Assembly (NCBI RefSeq): GCF_017874315.1
Contig: NZ_JAGGLG010000029.1
Span: forward strand, 1-56,966
Length of the DNA: 56,966 nucleotides
Origin: Symbiobacterium terraclitae
Lineage (GTDB): Bacteria; Bacillota; Sulfobacillia; Symbiobacteriales; Symbiobacteriaceae
Direction: 5' to 3'
Of this stretch, positions 8,901 through 16,965 are shown in pieces (within the stretch, counting starts at the first letter, position 1; each line of letters begins with the position of its first letter). The notes under the pieces were generated by a model, which saw only the letters and a program-made list of their open reading frames with translations, was not told the origin of the DNA and did not search any database. Both the position numbers and the translations under genes were made by a program.

Positions 8901-8931
8901 AAAAAGGCCGCCGGGCGTTGGCCCGGCGGCC
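8901..8931 (-). terminator. Rho-independent terminator after the LysM-G5-M23 gene
   Basis: On the minus strand an 11-bp perfect stem GGCCGCCGGGC/GCCCGGCGGCC with a 4-nt loop is followed by TTTTTG. It is one of the clearest terminators in the window. Confidence 0.9.
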
Positions 8932-8944
8932 CTGGAGTCACTTG

Positions 8945-10255
8945 TCAGGGGTAGTAGTTGAGCGGGTTGACAGGCGTTCCATCGATGCGGATCTCGAAGT
9001 GCAGGTGCGGCCCCGTGGAGTACCCGGTGCTCCCGACGTATCCGATCACATCGCCCTTGTTGACCGTCTGGCCGACGCTCACGTTGAAGGCGGACAGGTG
9101 GGCGTACCAGGTGACCATCTTCCCGCCGCCGTGGTCGATCTGCACCAGGTTGCCGTAGCTGCCGCTCCAACCCCTGAAGATCACCATGCCGCTGTCTGCA
9201 GCCAGCACGGGCGTTCCCGACGGCGCCGCGATGTCAATGGCGTTGTGCCAGGATCCCCAGCGCGGCCCAAAATGGGAGGTAATCTCACCGACCACCGGCA
9301 GAACCAGCGACCCGGTGCCCATGTCCGGCACCTGCTTGATGCCCACCTTGCGCACCTGCACCTGCGGCTCGGCGATCACCTGGCTGTCCAGGACCTCGGC
9401 GGAGACCACCACGCCGTCCTCCCGGTGCTCGCGGAGCGTCTTCAGCCGGGTGCCCCACCGTCCCGCGGTGATGATCTCGGACTGCCACGGCCAGAGGCTG
9501 CTGTCCTGAATCGTCTGCTCGGCGAAGGGGATGCCCTCCTCCACGACCCGCTGTGCGACGGAGCGGAGGTGCACGTAGGGTTCCTTGTAGGTGATGGTCA
9601 GCTGCTGACCGGGATGGAGGAGCTCCAGGTCGACGCCGGGGTTGGCCTTGGCCAGCTGGTCGGTGGTCAGGTCGTAGTCCATGGCGATGCCCCAGGCCGT
9701 GTCGCCCGACTCCACCGTGTACGTGGCCACCGCGTCCGTGCCCAGCAGGAGGACGTTGACGGCCTCCTCGACAGTCTTGATCTCGTCCTCCGGAACCTCC
9801 GTCGCCCTCCAGGCCACCGACTCGGCAAAGGTCAGCTCCTCGACCACCGAGGCGTCGCCCAGGTAGGTCTCTTCGTAGGCGCCGAGGATGGCGTCCAGCA
9901 CCGCCTGTGCAGCCGCCTCGTCGGCCACCGCCACCACTTCCGTGCCGTTGACGGTGATCGCGACGGCCTTCTTCAGCACCGGCACCTGGGAGATCTGCCC
10001 GGCGATGAGCGGCTCACGCGCGGCCCGGGGGCCGGTGGCCGTCCGCGAGGCCACCTCCTGCCGCAGGCGCGAGTCAGCGTCGCTCAGGGCTGCAAGCTGG
10101 GCGTCCTCCGGGTCCGCAGCTTCGGAACCCGCCTGCTCTCTCGCTGCCACCGCCGGATCCCTTTGATGCTGCAGATGCCGCCAGCCGAGGTCGGCGGCGA
10201 TTCCCAGGCACATGACCGTCGCGAGGACCACGAGCAATAGGGGGCGGCGAGGCAA
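8945..10255 (-). CDS. LysM-G5-M23 cell-wall endopeptidase
   Basis: This is a secreted or membrane-anchored peptidoglycan hydrolase. The TTG start behind AGGAGG gives 436 residues. An N-terminal hydrophobic helix spans about 5-22. A LysM module follows in the middle (YTVESGDTAWGIA region through LHPGQQLTI), then a G5-type domain, then a C-terminal M23 (LytM) domain. The M23 zinc motifs look intact: HNAIDIAAPSG for H-x-x-x-x-D and GPHLHFE for H-x-H. M23 enzymes cut peptide cross-links. The domain order resembles spore or vegetative wall hydrolases of Clostridia; which stage it serves cannot be read from the sequence. Confidence 0.9.
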   Translation of the reverse strand: MPRRPLLLVVLATVMCLGIAADLGWRHLQHQRDPAVAAREQAGSEAADPEDAQLAALSDADSRLRQEVASRTATGPRAAREPLIAGQISQVPVLKKAVAITVNGTEVVAVADEAAAQAVLDAILGAYEETYLGDASVVEELTFAESVAWRATEVPEDEIKTVEEAVNVLLLGTDAVATYTVESGDTAWGIAMDYDLTTDQLAKANPGVDLELLHPGQQLTITYKEPYVHLRSVAQRVVEEGIPFAEQTIQDSSLWPWQSEIITAGRWGTRLKTLREHREDGVVVSAEVLDSQVIAEPQVQVRKVGIKQVPDMGTGSLVLPVVGEITSHFGPRWGSWHNAIDIAAPSGTPVLAADSGMVIFRGWSGSYGNLVQIDHGGGKMVTWYAHLSAFNVSVGQTVNKGDVIGYVGSTGYSTGPHLHFEIRIDGTPVNPLNYYP

Positions 10256-10390
10256 GCGGGTCCACCTCCTCCTGAACCATAACAAGGTATATTGTTTCGC
10301 TAAGTATCGAGCGTTTCCTCCCTGCGCGCTGGAGATTGAGACCCCGGGCCCTGACTATCGTTCTATGATTTGGATAGGCTCAGAATACCG

Positions 10391-11107
10391 TCAGAGTATC
10401 GGGTCTTGCACCACCGGCCCGCCGTAGACACGCATCACCCGCCCCACGTATGGGTGCGCCGCACCCAGGTGGGCGTGACGCGGACCGCCGTTGTACGCCG
10501 CCAACGCCTTCTCCCAGGAGCCGTACTCCCGGTGCAGCACCTTCAGGTACCAGATGCCCATGGTCAGGTTCGTCCACGGGTCGAAAAGGTCGTACTCCGA
10601 CCAGCCCAGGCGCCCGGCGATCCAGGCCGCAGTGCTGGGCAGGATCTGCATGAGGCCCGTGTCGTTGTGGCTGCCCACCGTGTTCGGGTTCCACCGGCTC
10701 TCCACGGCGCCCACGGCCGCGACCAGGCGCGGGTCCACGCCGTGTTCGGCGGAGAGGTCCAGCACCATCTGCTGGAACTCCGGCGGAACCAGGTCAGCGA
10801 TGCGGTCCAACTGATGCCGTCGCAGCGCCTCGCTCCGCCTGACCTGCTGCAGCTGCTCCCCGGCCAGGTCGTGCACCGCGGCCGAGGCGGTCCAGGCCGC
10901 GGCCTGCTGCGCTCTGGCCACGGCGATCTGCCGTCGGTTCGCCACGAGCAGCTCCTGCTCCGGGAGCTGCGGCTCCACCGCATATACAGGCAGGGGCTCC
11001 GGCACCGCCGCGGCCTCCAGCCTGCCGAAGAACCCGTGCCAGGAGAAGAGCACCAGAAAAGCCAGCAAGGCCACCAGGTCCCGCCTGGGGCGGCGTGTCT
11101 TCCGCAT
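10391..11107 (-). CDS. Lytic transglycosylase, SLT/GH23 family
   Basis: The 238-residue protein has an N-terminal transmembrane anchor at about 11-28, a helical spacer, then a C-terminal SLT domain. The catalytic glutamate is Glu136 in AVGAVESRWNP. The downstream GLMQILPSTA and ALAAYNGGP motifs are typical of GH23 transglycosylases. These cleave the MurNAc-GlcNAc bond of peptidoglycan to form 1,6-anhydroMurNAc. The RBS GGAGGG precedes an ATG. It lies beside the M23 peptidase gene, suggesting a small envelope-remodelling group. Confidence 0.92.
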   Translation of the reverse strand: MRKTRRPRRDLVALLAFLVLFSWHGFFGRLEAAAVPEPLPVYAVEPQLPEQELLVANRRQIAVARAQQAAAWTASAAVHDLAGEQLQQVRRSEALRRHQLDRIADLVPPEFQQMVLDLSAEHGVDPRLVAAVGAVESRWNPNTVGSHNDTGLMQILPSTAAWIAGRLGWSEYDLFDPWTNLTMGIWYLKVLHREYGSWEKALAAYNGGPRHAHLGAAHPYVGRVMRVYGGPVVQDPIL

Positions 11108-11203
11108 CGATCAACCCTCCGATTACACGCGTTGCCATCCGAGGTATATCTTACCATCCCGGCAACGCGATTTTTGTCGCGTGTTGTCGATGCAGACAAT
11201 AGG

Positions 11204-11234
11204 AAAAGCCCCAAGGTCCACATGACCTCGGGGC
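11204..11234 (-). terminator. Terminator of the tRNA-Gly/tRNA-Thr unit
   Basis: On the minus strand an imperfect stem GCCCCGAGGTC/GACCTTGGGGC with a 5-nt loop is followed by TTTTCC. It starts four bases past the tRNA-Thr CCA end. Confidence 0.85.
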
Positions 11235-11237
11235 GTC

Positions 11238-11313
11238 TGGAGCCGATGAGGGGGCTCGAACCCCTGACCTGCTGATTACGAATCAGCTGCTCTACCGGCT
11301 GAGCTACATCGGC
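11238..11313 (-). tRNA. tRNA-Thr (anticodon CGT)
   Basis: The 76-nt cloverleaf has acceptor stem GCCGATG/CATCGGC, discriminator T, and an encoded CCA. The anticodon stem GCTGA/TCAGC holds loop TTCGTAA, giving anticodon CGT, which reads ACG. The T-arm has GGTTCGAG. It is the second tRNA of a two-gene transcript and lies 36 bases after tRNA-Gly. Confidence 0.97.
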
Positions 11314-11349
11314 AGAGAAAACGGAGACGCCGATCGTCTCCGTCGCTGT

Positions 11350-11423
11350 TGGAGCGGGTGATGGGAATCGAACCCACGTTCTCAGCTTGGGAAGCTGATG
11401 TTCTACCATTGAACTACACCCGC
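11350..11423 (-). tRNA. tRNA-Gly (anticodon CCC)
   Basis: The 74-nt cloverleaf has acceptor stem GCGGGTG/CACCCGC, discriminator T, and an encoded CCA. The anticodon stem TCAGC/GCTGA holds loop TTCCCAA, giving anticodon CCC, which reads GGG. A strong promoter lies immediately upstream. Confidence 0.97.
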
Positions 11424-11442
11424 AAGCTCCTCGACACAGCCT

Positions 11443-11471
11443 ATTATAGCTAGGCCCCGGAGCGAATGCAA
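11443..11471 (-). promoter_or_regulatory. Promoter for tRNA-Gly/tRNA-Thr
   Basis: On the minus strand TTGCAT and TATAAT are separated by 17 bases, and the tRNA starts about 20 bases past the -10. This is a near-consensus housekeeping promoter. Confidence 0.85.
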
Positions 11472-11486
11472 GGCGGAATCCCAGTG

Positions 11487-11515
11487 AAAATAGCGGGGCG
11501 GCTGCCAGCCGCCCC
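11487..11515 (-). terminator. Rho-independent terminator after purA
   Basis: On the minus strand a 9-bp stem GGGGCGGCT/AGCCGCCCC with a 3-nt loop is followed by GCTATTTTC. It begins about ten bases past the purA stop. Confidence 0.85.
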
Positions 11516-11525
11516 GGTCTGCTGC

Positions 11526-12824
11526 TTAGAAGATGGACGAGCGGTAGATGGCCTGCGTCCGCTCGCTGCCCACACCGAGGATGGAGACCGGAACCCCGGT
11601 CTGTTCCTCGATCAGGCTGATGTACCGCTGCGCCCCCTCGGGCAGGTCCTCGACCCGGCGAGCCGAACTGAGGTCGTCGGACCACTCCCAGTTGGGCAGC
11701 TCCTCGTAGACAGGCGTCACCTGGCTGAGCGCCTTCAGGCCCACCGGGAACTCCCGGGTGACCGTGCCGTCGGGCAGGCGGTAGCCCACGCAGACTTTCA
11801 GCACCGGCAGGCCTGTCTTGGCCAGGGTGTCCAGGTGCGGAACGGCGAGGTCGGTGATGCCGCTGACCCGGCAGGCGTAGCGGACCATCACCAGGTCGAG
11901 CCAGCCGATGCGGCGGGGACGGCCGGTGGTGGTGCCGTACTCGTGCCCCACCTCACGGATCCGGTCGCCCTGCTCGTCGAGCAGCTCGGTGGGGAAGGGG
12001 CCCTCGCCGACCCGGGACGTATACGCCTTCACGACGCCGACGACGCGCGTGACCTTGGTCGGCCCGACGCCCGCGCCGATGATGGCGCCCGCGGCGATGG
12101 GGTGGGAGGCGGTCACGAACGGGTAGGTGCCGAAGTCGATGTCCAGCAGGTGGCCCTGCGCACCCTCGAAGAGCACGTTGCGGCCGGCGTCGATGGCGTC
12201 GTTGACCAGTTCGACCGTGTTGGCGACATACGGGCGCAGCCGCTCCGCGTACTCGAGGTAGGGCTCCGCAATCTCCTCGACGGTGAAGCCTGGCAGGCCG
12301 TAGACCCTCTCCAGGAGCTGGTTCTTGACCTCCACCTGCGCCCGGAGCTTCGGCAGGAACTCCTCCGGGTCCATCAGGTCCACAAGCCGGATGCCCGAAC
12401 GGGCGAACTTGTCCATGTACGCCGGTCCGATGCCGCGGCGGGTGGTGCCGATCTTCTGGTCCCCCTTGCGGTCCTCCTCGGCGTTGTCCAGGCGAATATG
12501 GTACGGGAAGACGATGTGGGCTCCGCCGCTGATGCGCAGGGCCGAGAGGTCGACCCCCTGACCGGCCAGGCGGTCCATCTCCTCCAGCAGCTTCTGCGGG
12601 TCAAGCACCACCCCGTGGCCGATCACGCAGAGCGTTCCCGGGTAGAGGATGCCCGACGGCACCTGGTGGAGCTTATACTGCTGCCCGTTCACCCACACCG
12701 TGTGACCTGCGTTGGATCCGCCCGTGGCGCGCACCACCACGTCCGCCTTCTCGGCGAGCAGGTCCACGAACTTGCCCTTCCCCTCGTCGCCCCACTGTGC
12801 GCCCATCACGACTACTACCGGCAT
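11526..12824 (-). CDS. purA: Adenylosuccinate synthetase
   Basis: PurA joins IMP and aspartate using GTP to make adenylosuccinate, the first step from IMP to AMP. The start at MPVVVVMGAQWGDEGKGK has GGAGGT seven bases upstream and yields 432 residues, the family length. The GDEGKGK GTP-binding loop is near the N-terminus. NAGHTV, GTTRRGIGPAY and GTTTGRPRR active-site motifs follow. The gene is bracketed by its own promoter and terminator. A palindromic pair of perfect DnaA boxes sits just upstream of the promoter, suggesting possible replication-linked control. Confidence 0.97.
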   Translation of the reverse strand: MPVVVVMGAQWGDEGKGKFVDLLAEKADVVVRATGGSNAGHTVWVNGQQYKLHQVPSGILYPGTLCVIGHGVVLDPQKLLEEMDRLAGQGVDLSALRISGGAHIVFPYHIRLDNAEEDRKGDQKIGTTRRGIGPAYMDKFARSGIRLVDLMDPEEFLPKLRAQVEVKNQLLERVYGLPGFTVEEIAEPYLEYAERLRPYVANTVELVNDAIDAGRNVLFEGAQGHLLDIDFGTYPFVTASHPIAAGAIIGAGVGPTKVTRVVGVVKAYTSRVGEGPFPTELLDEQGDRIREVGHEYGTTTGRPRRIGWLDLVMVRYACRVSGITDLAVPHLDTLAKTGLPVLKVCVGYRLPDGTVTREFPVGLKALSQVTPVYEELPNWEWSDDLSSARRVEDLPEGAQRYISLIEEQTGVPVSILGVGSERTQAIYRSSIF

Positions 12825-12901
12825 CCGGGCCACCTCCGTACGAAAGCCGCAGGGGCTCCGCATCGGAAGCCCCGGCGTCGCACTCAGCGAATTCCACGCA
12901 C

Positions 12902-12931
12902 AGTGTACCATTCGGAAACTCGGAGTGTCAA
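12902..12931 (-). promoter_or_regulatory. purA promoter
   Basis: On the minus strand TTGACA (12926-12931) and TACACT (12902-12907) are separated by 18 bases. This is the best -35 match in the window, about 80 bases before the purA start. Confidence 0.85.
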
Positions 12932-12946
12932 CGCGCACCGCGAACA

Positions 12947-12966
12947 TTATCCACAGCTGTGGATAT
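12947..12966. promoter_or_regulatory. Inverted pair of DnaA boxes upstream of purA
   Basis: TTATCCACA at 12947-12955 matches the consensus DnaA box exactly. The opposed copy TGTGGATAT at 12958-12966 matches except for its last base. Together they form the perfect 18-bp palindrome TATCCACAGCTGTGGATA (12948-12965). It lies 17 bases upstream of the purA -35, about 23 kb from the main origin boxes. Confidence 0.8.
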
Positions 12967-13036
12967 GAATGTTCGCATCTCGCGATTCACGCGACTTCGC
13001 GGCATCGTTCAGCGACGCGGAATTTCCTTAGCTGCG

Positions 13037-14377
13037 CTACGACCGCCGGTGCTCCCGCCCGTACATCCGCTGGATGTCCTTCATGAAGAGCAGCTCCACG
13101 GTGCCGACAGGCCCGTTGCGGTGCTTGGCGAGGATGACCTCCACGACGTCCTTCTTGTCGGTGTTCTGGTCGTAGTAGTCCTCCCGGTAGAGGAAGGCGA
13201 CCAGGTCGGCGTCCTGCTCGATGGCGCCGGACTCGCGCAGGTCCGACAGCATCGGCTTCTTGTCCTGCCGCTGCTCCACGGAGCGGGAGAGCTGCGACAG
13301 GGCGATCACCGGCACCTTGAGCTCGCGCGCCAGCGCCTTCAGCGAGCGGGAGATCTCCGAGATCTCCTGCTGCCGGTTGACCTGTGCGCCGGGGCGTTGG
13401 GGCAGCGTCATGAGCTGCAGGTAGTCGACGATGATCAGGTCGAGCCCGCGCTCCTGAGACAGGCGGCGCGCCTTCGCACGCAGCTCCTGCAGCGGGATGT
13501 TGGGGGTGTCGTCGATGTAGATCTCGCTCTCGCCCAGAACGGAAAGGGCGGTGCCCAGCCGCTGCCAGTCCTCGTCCTGCAGCTGGCCGGTGCGCAGCTT
13601 GTGCCCGTCCACGATCGCCTCGGAGGCGAGCAGGCGCAGGGCCAGCTGCTCCGCCGACATCTCCAGCGAGAAGAACATGACCCGGGCCCTGGACTGGACC
13701 GCGGCGTTGCGGGCGATGTTCAGGGTGAAGGCCGTCTTGCCCACCGAGGGCCGGGCGGCGACGATGATCAGGTCCGAGGGCTGGAAGCCCGAGGTCATGG
13801 CATCCAGATCCCGGTAGCCGGAGGGCACGCCGGTGGTCTTGCCCTTCGACGTATAGAGGTGCTCCAGGTGGCCGTAGGCGGTCACCAGGGCGTCGCGGAT
13901 GTGCAGGTAGCCCCTGCTCGACCGGCGCTGCGTCACCGCGAAGATCGATTTCTCCGCCTCCTGGAGCGTCGCTTCCACGTCCTCGGCGGTGTAGCACTCG
14001 TCCACGATGCGGCGGGCCGCGGTCTGCAGGCGGCGCAGCGTGGCCTTGGCCTCCACGATCTCCGCGTACTGGAGGACGTTGGCGGTCGTGGGCACGAGGT
14101 TGATCAAGCTGGTCAGGTAGGTGAGGCCTCCCACCTCCTCCAGCTTGCCGGTCTTGGTCAGCTCGTCCTGGACCGTGATGGGGTCCACCGGCTCGCCGCG
14201 GTTGTAGATGGAGACCATGGCGGCGAAGAGATGCTGGTGCCTGTCGGAGTAGAAGTCCTCGGGGACCAGCTTGTGCGAGACGGCGATGACCGCCTCGCGG
14301 TCGATGAGCATCGCGCCCAGGACCGACTGCTCTGCCTCTAGGTTCTGTGGCGGGACGCGTTCGCTGAAGGCATTCAT
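13037..14377 (-). CDS. dnaB: Replicative DNA helicase DnaB
   Basis: DnaB is the hexameric 5'-3' helicase that drives the replication fork and recruits primase. The start at MNAFSERVPPQNLEAEQ gives 446 residues, close to the family length, with a GAGGGG Shine-Dalgarno nine bases upstream. The N-terminal DnaB_N domain spans about 1-115. The RecA-like C-terminal domain has Walker A ARPSVGKT, Walker B LDLIIVDYLQLM, and the SQLSRSVEQR and SGAIEQDAD motifs. No intein or insertion interrupts it. It lies between purA and lonB, as in related Clostridia. Confidence 0.97.
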   Translation of the reverse strand: MNAFSERVPPQNLEAEQSVLGAMLIDREAVIAVSHKLVPEDFYSDRHQHLFAAMVSIYNRGEPVDPITVQDELTKTGKLEEVGGLTYLTSLINLVPTTANVLQYAEIVEAKATLRRLQTAARRIVDECYTAEDVEATLQEAEKSIFAVTQRRSSRGYLHIRDALVTAYGHLEHLYTSKGKTTGVPSGYRDLDAMTSGFQPSDLIIVAARPSVGKTAFTLNIARNAAVQSRARVMFFSLEMSAEQLALRLLASEAIVDGHKLRTGQLQDEDWQRLGTALSVLGESEIYIDDTPNIPLQELRAKARRLSQERGLDLIIVDYLQLMTLPQRPGAQVNRQQEISEISRSLKALARELKVPVIALSQLSRSVEQRQDKKPMLSDLRESGAIEQDADLVAFLYREDYYDQNTDKKDVVEVILAKHRNGPVGTVELLFMKDIQRMYGREHRRS

Positions 14378-14491
14378 CGCGTCAGACCCCCTCATGCAGA
14401 GGCGCGGGCCGGCGCCCAGCCGACCCGCGCCCGAGCGCGGTGCATGTTTGTTCGACAAGCTGCCGATCGAACCCTGCTAGCGCCGGGGGCA

Positions 14492-16429
14492 TCACTCGGC
14501 CAGCACCAGCGCCATGGCCTCCTCGATGGTCGACGCGAAGCAGATCTCGATGCCGGACACACCCCGCGGCACGTCCTTGCGGTTCTCCTCCGGCAGCACC
14601 ACGCGGGCCATGCCGGCCTGGCGGGCGCCGTAGATCTTCTCGTACACCCCGCCGATGGCGCGGACGGCACCGCGGATGGAGACCTCGCCGGTGATGGCGA
14701 CGTCCTGCCGGATCGGCCGCCCCTGGATGGCGGAGATCATCGCCAGGTAGATGGCCGTCCCGGCGCTGGGCCCGTCGATCCGGCCGCCGCCGACCACGTT
14801 GACGTGCACGTCCCAGTTGGACAGCTCCTCGCCCGTCACCAACCGCACGACCGCCGCGGCGTTGAACAGCGAGTCCTTGGTCATGGAGCCGGCGGTGTCG
14901 TTGATGCGCAGCACGCCCTTGCCCTTCTCCCGGGCGGGGAAGGCCACCGCCTCGATCTCCAGCACCGAGCCGACGTAGCCCAGCACGCCGAGCCCGAAGA
15001 TCCGGCCGACCTCCGCGGTCGGAGACGCCTTCTTGACGACGTTGGGCGAGAGGCGGCTGGCCTGGATGACCTCGTACACGTGCTCCTGCGAGATGGTGAC
15101 CGGCCGGTCCGGCTCCCCGGCCTCCCCGGCCTGGTAGAGGGCCAGGCCGTACGCGTCGGCCAGGATCCCCACCGCCTTCCGGCCCTCGATCGTGTAGTCG
15201 GCCAGGATCTCGGCCACCCCGGGGGCCAGGCTGACGCCGATGCGCGCCGCGGCCTGCTCGACGATGAGGACGATGTCGGAGGGAGTCAGCGGCTCGAAGA
15301 AGACCTCGGCGCAGCGGGAGCGCAGGGCCGGGTTGATCTCGCTGGGATCGCGGGTGGTCGCGCCGATCAGGATGAAGTCCGCCGGGGCGCCCTCCTCGAA
15401 CAGCTTCTTCACGTACTTGGGCACGTTCGGGTCGTGGGCGTCGTAGTAGCTGGACTCAAACGTGACCCGCCGGTCCTCCAGCACCTTGAGCAGCTTGGTC
15501 TGGAGCATGGGGTCCATCTCGCCGATCTCATCGATGAAGAGCACGCCTCCGTGGGCATCGGTCACCAGGCCGGTGCGCGGCTCCGGCACCCCGCTCTCCG
15601 CCAGATCCCTGCGCGCACCCTGGTAGATGGGGTCATGCACTGAGCCCAGGAGCGGGTTCGTCACCTCGCGGGGGTCCCAGCGGAGGGTAGTCCCGTCGAC
15701 CTCGATGAACGGCGCGTCCGGGCCGAAGGGCGTGTGCGCCATCTGCTTGGCCTTCTCCAGCACGAGCCGGGCGACGGTGGTCTTGCCGACGCCGGGCGGG
15801 CCGTACATGATCACGTGCTGGGGGAAAGGTGAGGCGACCTTGGCCAGCAGCGCGGCGATCGCCCGCTCCTGGCCGACGACCTCGCTCAGGCTGCGCGGCC
15901 TGAGCAGTTCCGCCGCCGAGCGGTGCAGCGAGATCTTATCCAGGGCCTCCAGGCGCTCCAGCCGCTGCAGCGTCGAGGTGGTCTCGGGCCCCGCGTCCTC
16001 CTTCAGCACCTGCTGCTTGATCTCGCGGTAGTACTCGTCCTGCCGCTCCTGCATGCGGGCCTGGATCTTCTTCTCGATCTTGTCCTCGACCGTCCGGCGG
16101 GCCACCAGGTCGGCGATCTCGTTCTCCAGCTGGTCGATGGCCCGCAGCAGCTCCTCGCCCTGGGGCACCACGTCCAGCGTGGGATCCTCGTAGACCAGGC
16201 GCTGCAGCGCGAGGACCTGCTCCTCCACCCGGTCCGACTTCATCAGCCCGAGCGCGTCCAGCTTGCCCGCCTTCACGACCAGGCGCTCCGGCCCCCAGAC
16301 GTTGGTGAGGAGTCCGAAGAGCGCCCCCACCTGCCGGCCCACCTGCTCCTCCGCAGAGAGCCGGCGATTCAGGCTTTCGGAATCGGACGGCCGGGCGCCG
16401 CGTATCAGCTTGTCCAGAATCTCCTTCAT
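14492..16429 (-). CDS. lonB: Lon-family ATP-dependent protease (LonB type)
   Basis: This serine-lysine protease belongs to the Lon-like group without the classical long N-terminal substrate domain. The start at MKEILDKLIRG gives 645 residues. A helical N-terminal region spans about 1-180. An AAA+ module follows with Walker A YGPPGVGKTT, Walker B VLFIDEIGEMD and sensor GATTRDPSEINPALRSRC. The C-terminal protease domain has the catalytic serine in DGPSAGTA and the lysine in GGVYEKIYGA. LonC is a close alternative, but both Walker motifs look intact, so ATP dependence is likely. The start is uncertain because the nearest strong Shine-Dalgarno is more than 20 bases upstream. Confidence 0.88.
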   Translation of the reverse strand: MKEILDKLIRGARPSDSESLNRRLSAEEQVGRQVGALFGLLTNVWGPERLVVKAGKLDALGLMKSDRVEEQVLALQRLVYEDPTLDVVPQGEELLRAIDQLENEIADLVARRTVEDKIEKKIQARMQERQDEYYREIKQQVLKEDAGPETTSTLQRLERLEALDKISLHRSAAELLRPRSLSEVVGQERAIAALLAKVASPFPQHVIMYGPPGVGKTTVARLVLEKAKQMAHTPFGPDAPFIEVDGTTLRWDPREVTNPLLGSVHDPIYQGARRDLAESGVPEPRTGLVTDAHGGVLFIDEIGEMDPMLQTKLLKVLEDRRVTFESSYYDAHDPNVPKYVKKLFEEGAPADFILIGATTRDPSEINPALRSRCAEVFFEPLTPSDIVLIVEQAAARIGVSLAPGVAEILADYTIEGRKAVGILADAYGLALYQAGEAGEPDRPVTISQEHVYEVIQASRLSPNVVKKASPTAEVGRIFGLGVLGYVGSVLEIEAVAFPAREKGKGVLRINDTAGSMTKDSLFNAAAVVRLVTGEELSNWDVHVNVVGGGRIDGPSAGTAIYLAMISAIQGRPIRQDVAITGEVSIRGAVRAIGGVYEKIYGARQAGMARVVLPEENRKDVPRGVSGIEICFASTIEEAMALVLAE

Positions 16430-16460
16430 CACTCTGGGCGGAACCCCGCACCTCCTCCCC

Positions 16461-16497
16461 AAAGACGGCGGCCCCAACCGGAATCCGGCCGGGCCGC
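16461..16497 (-). terminator. Weak terminator-like hairpin between rplI and lonB
   Basis: On the minus strand GCGGCCC pairs with GGGCCGC around an inner CCGG/CCGG stem, followed by CGTCTTTGG. The short U-run suggests partial termination. Confidence 0.4.
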
Positions 16498-16504
16498 AGC
16501 CTGT

Positions 16505-16951
16505 CTACTCGGGTACGATTTCGACGTTGACCTTACCGTTGATGTTATGGCCGAACTTCAGCTCCACCGTGTGGACGCCCAGCGTCTTGATCGGCGCGCT
16601 GATCTCGATGACCTTGCGGTCGAACTCCTTGCCGATGTGGCGGGAGATGGCCTCCGCCACGTCCTTGTTGGTGACGGAGCCGAAGAGCCGGCCCCCCTCC
16701 CCGCACTTGGCCGGCAGGCGAATGGTCTGCCCGTCCAACTGGTCGCGGAGGGCCTTCAGCTCGGCGATGCGCCGCTGCTCCTTCTCGGCCTGCGCCCGGC
16801 GCTCGACCTCAATGGACTTCAGCGCCCCCGCCGAGGCCGCCACTGCCAGGCCCCGGGGCAGCAGGTAATTGCGGGCGTAGCCGTCAGACACCTCCACGGT
16901 CTCGCCCTTCTTGCCCGTGCCCTTTACGTCGGCCTTCAAAATCACCTTCAC
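16505..16951 (-). CDS. rplI: 50S ribosomal protein bL9
   Basis: bL9 binds 23S rRNA near the L1 stalk and helps keep the reading frame. The GTG start was preferred because the ATG six bases upstream abuts the GGAGGG Shine-Dalgarno with no spacer. It gives 148 residues beginning MKVILKADVKG, as in other bL9 proteins. The conserved N-domain continues with GTGKKGETVEVSDGYARN. It is followed by the long connecting helix and the C-terminal domain with LFGSVTNKDVAEAI. It lies in the usual yybS-rplI-lonB/dnaB order. Confidence 0.97.
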   Translation of the reverse strand: MKVILKADVKGTGKKGETVEVSDGYARNYLLPRGLAVAASAGALKSIEVERRAQAEKEQRRIAELKALRDQLDGQTIRLPAKCGEGGRLFGSVTNKDVAEAISRHIGKEFDRKVIEISAPIKTLGVHTVELKFGHNINGKVNVEIVPE

Positions 16952-16965
16952 GACCATCCCTCCAA

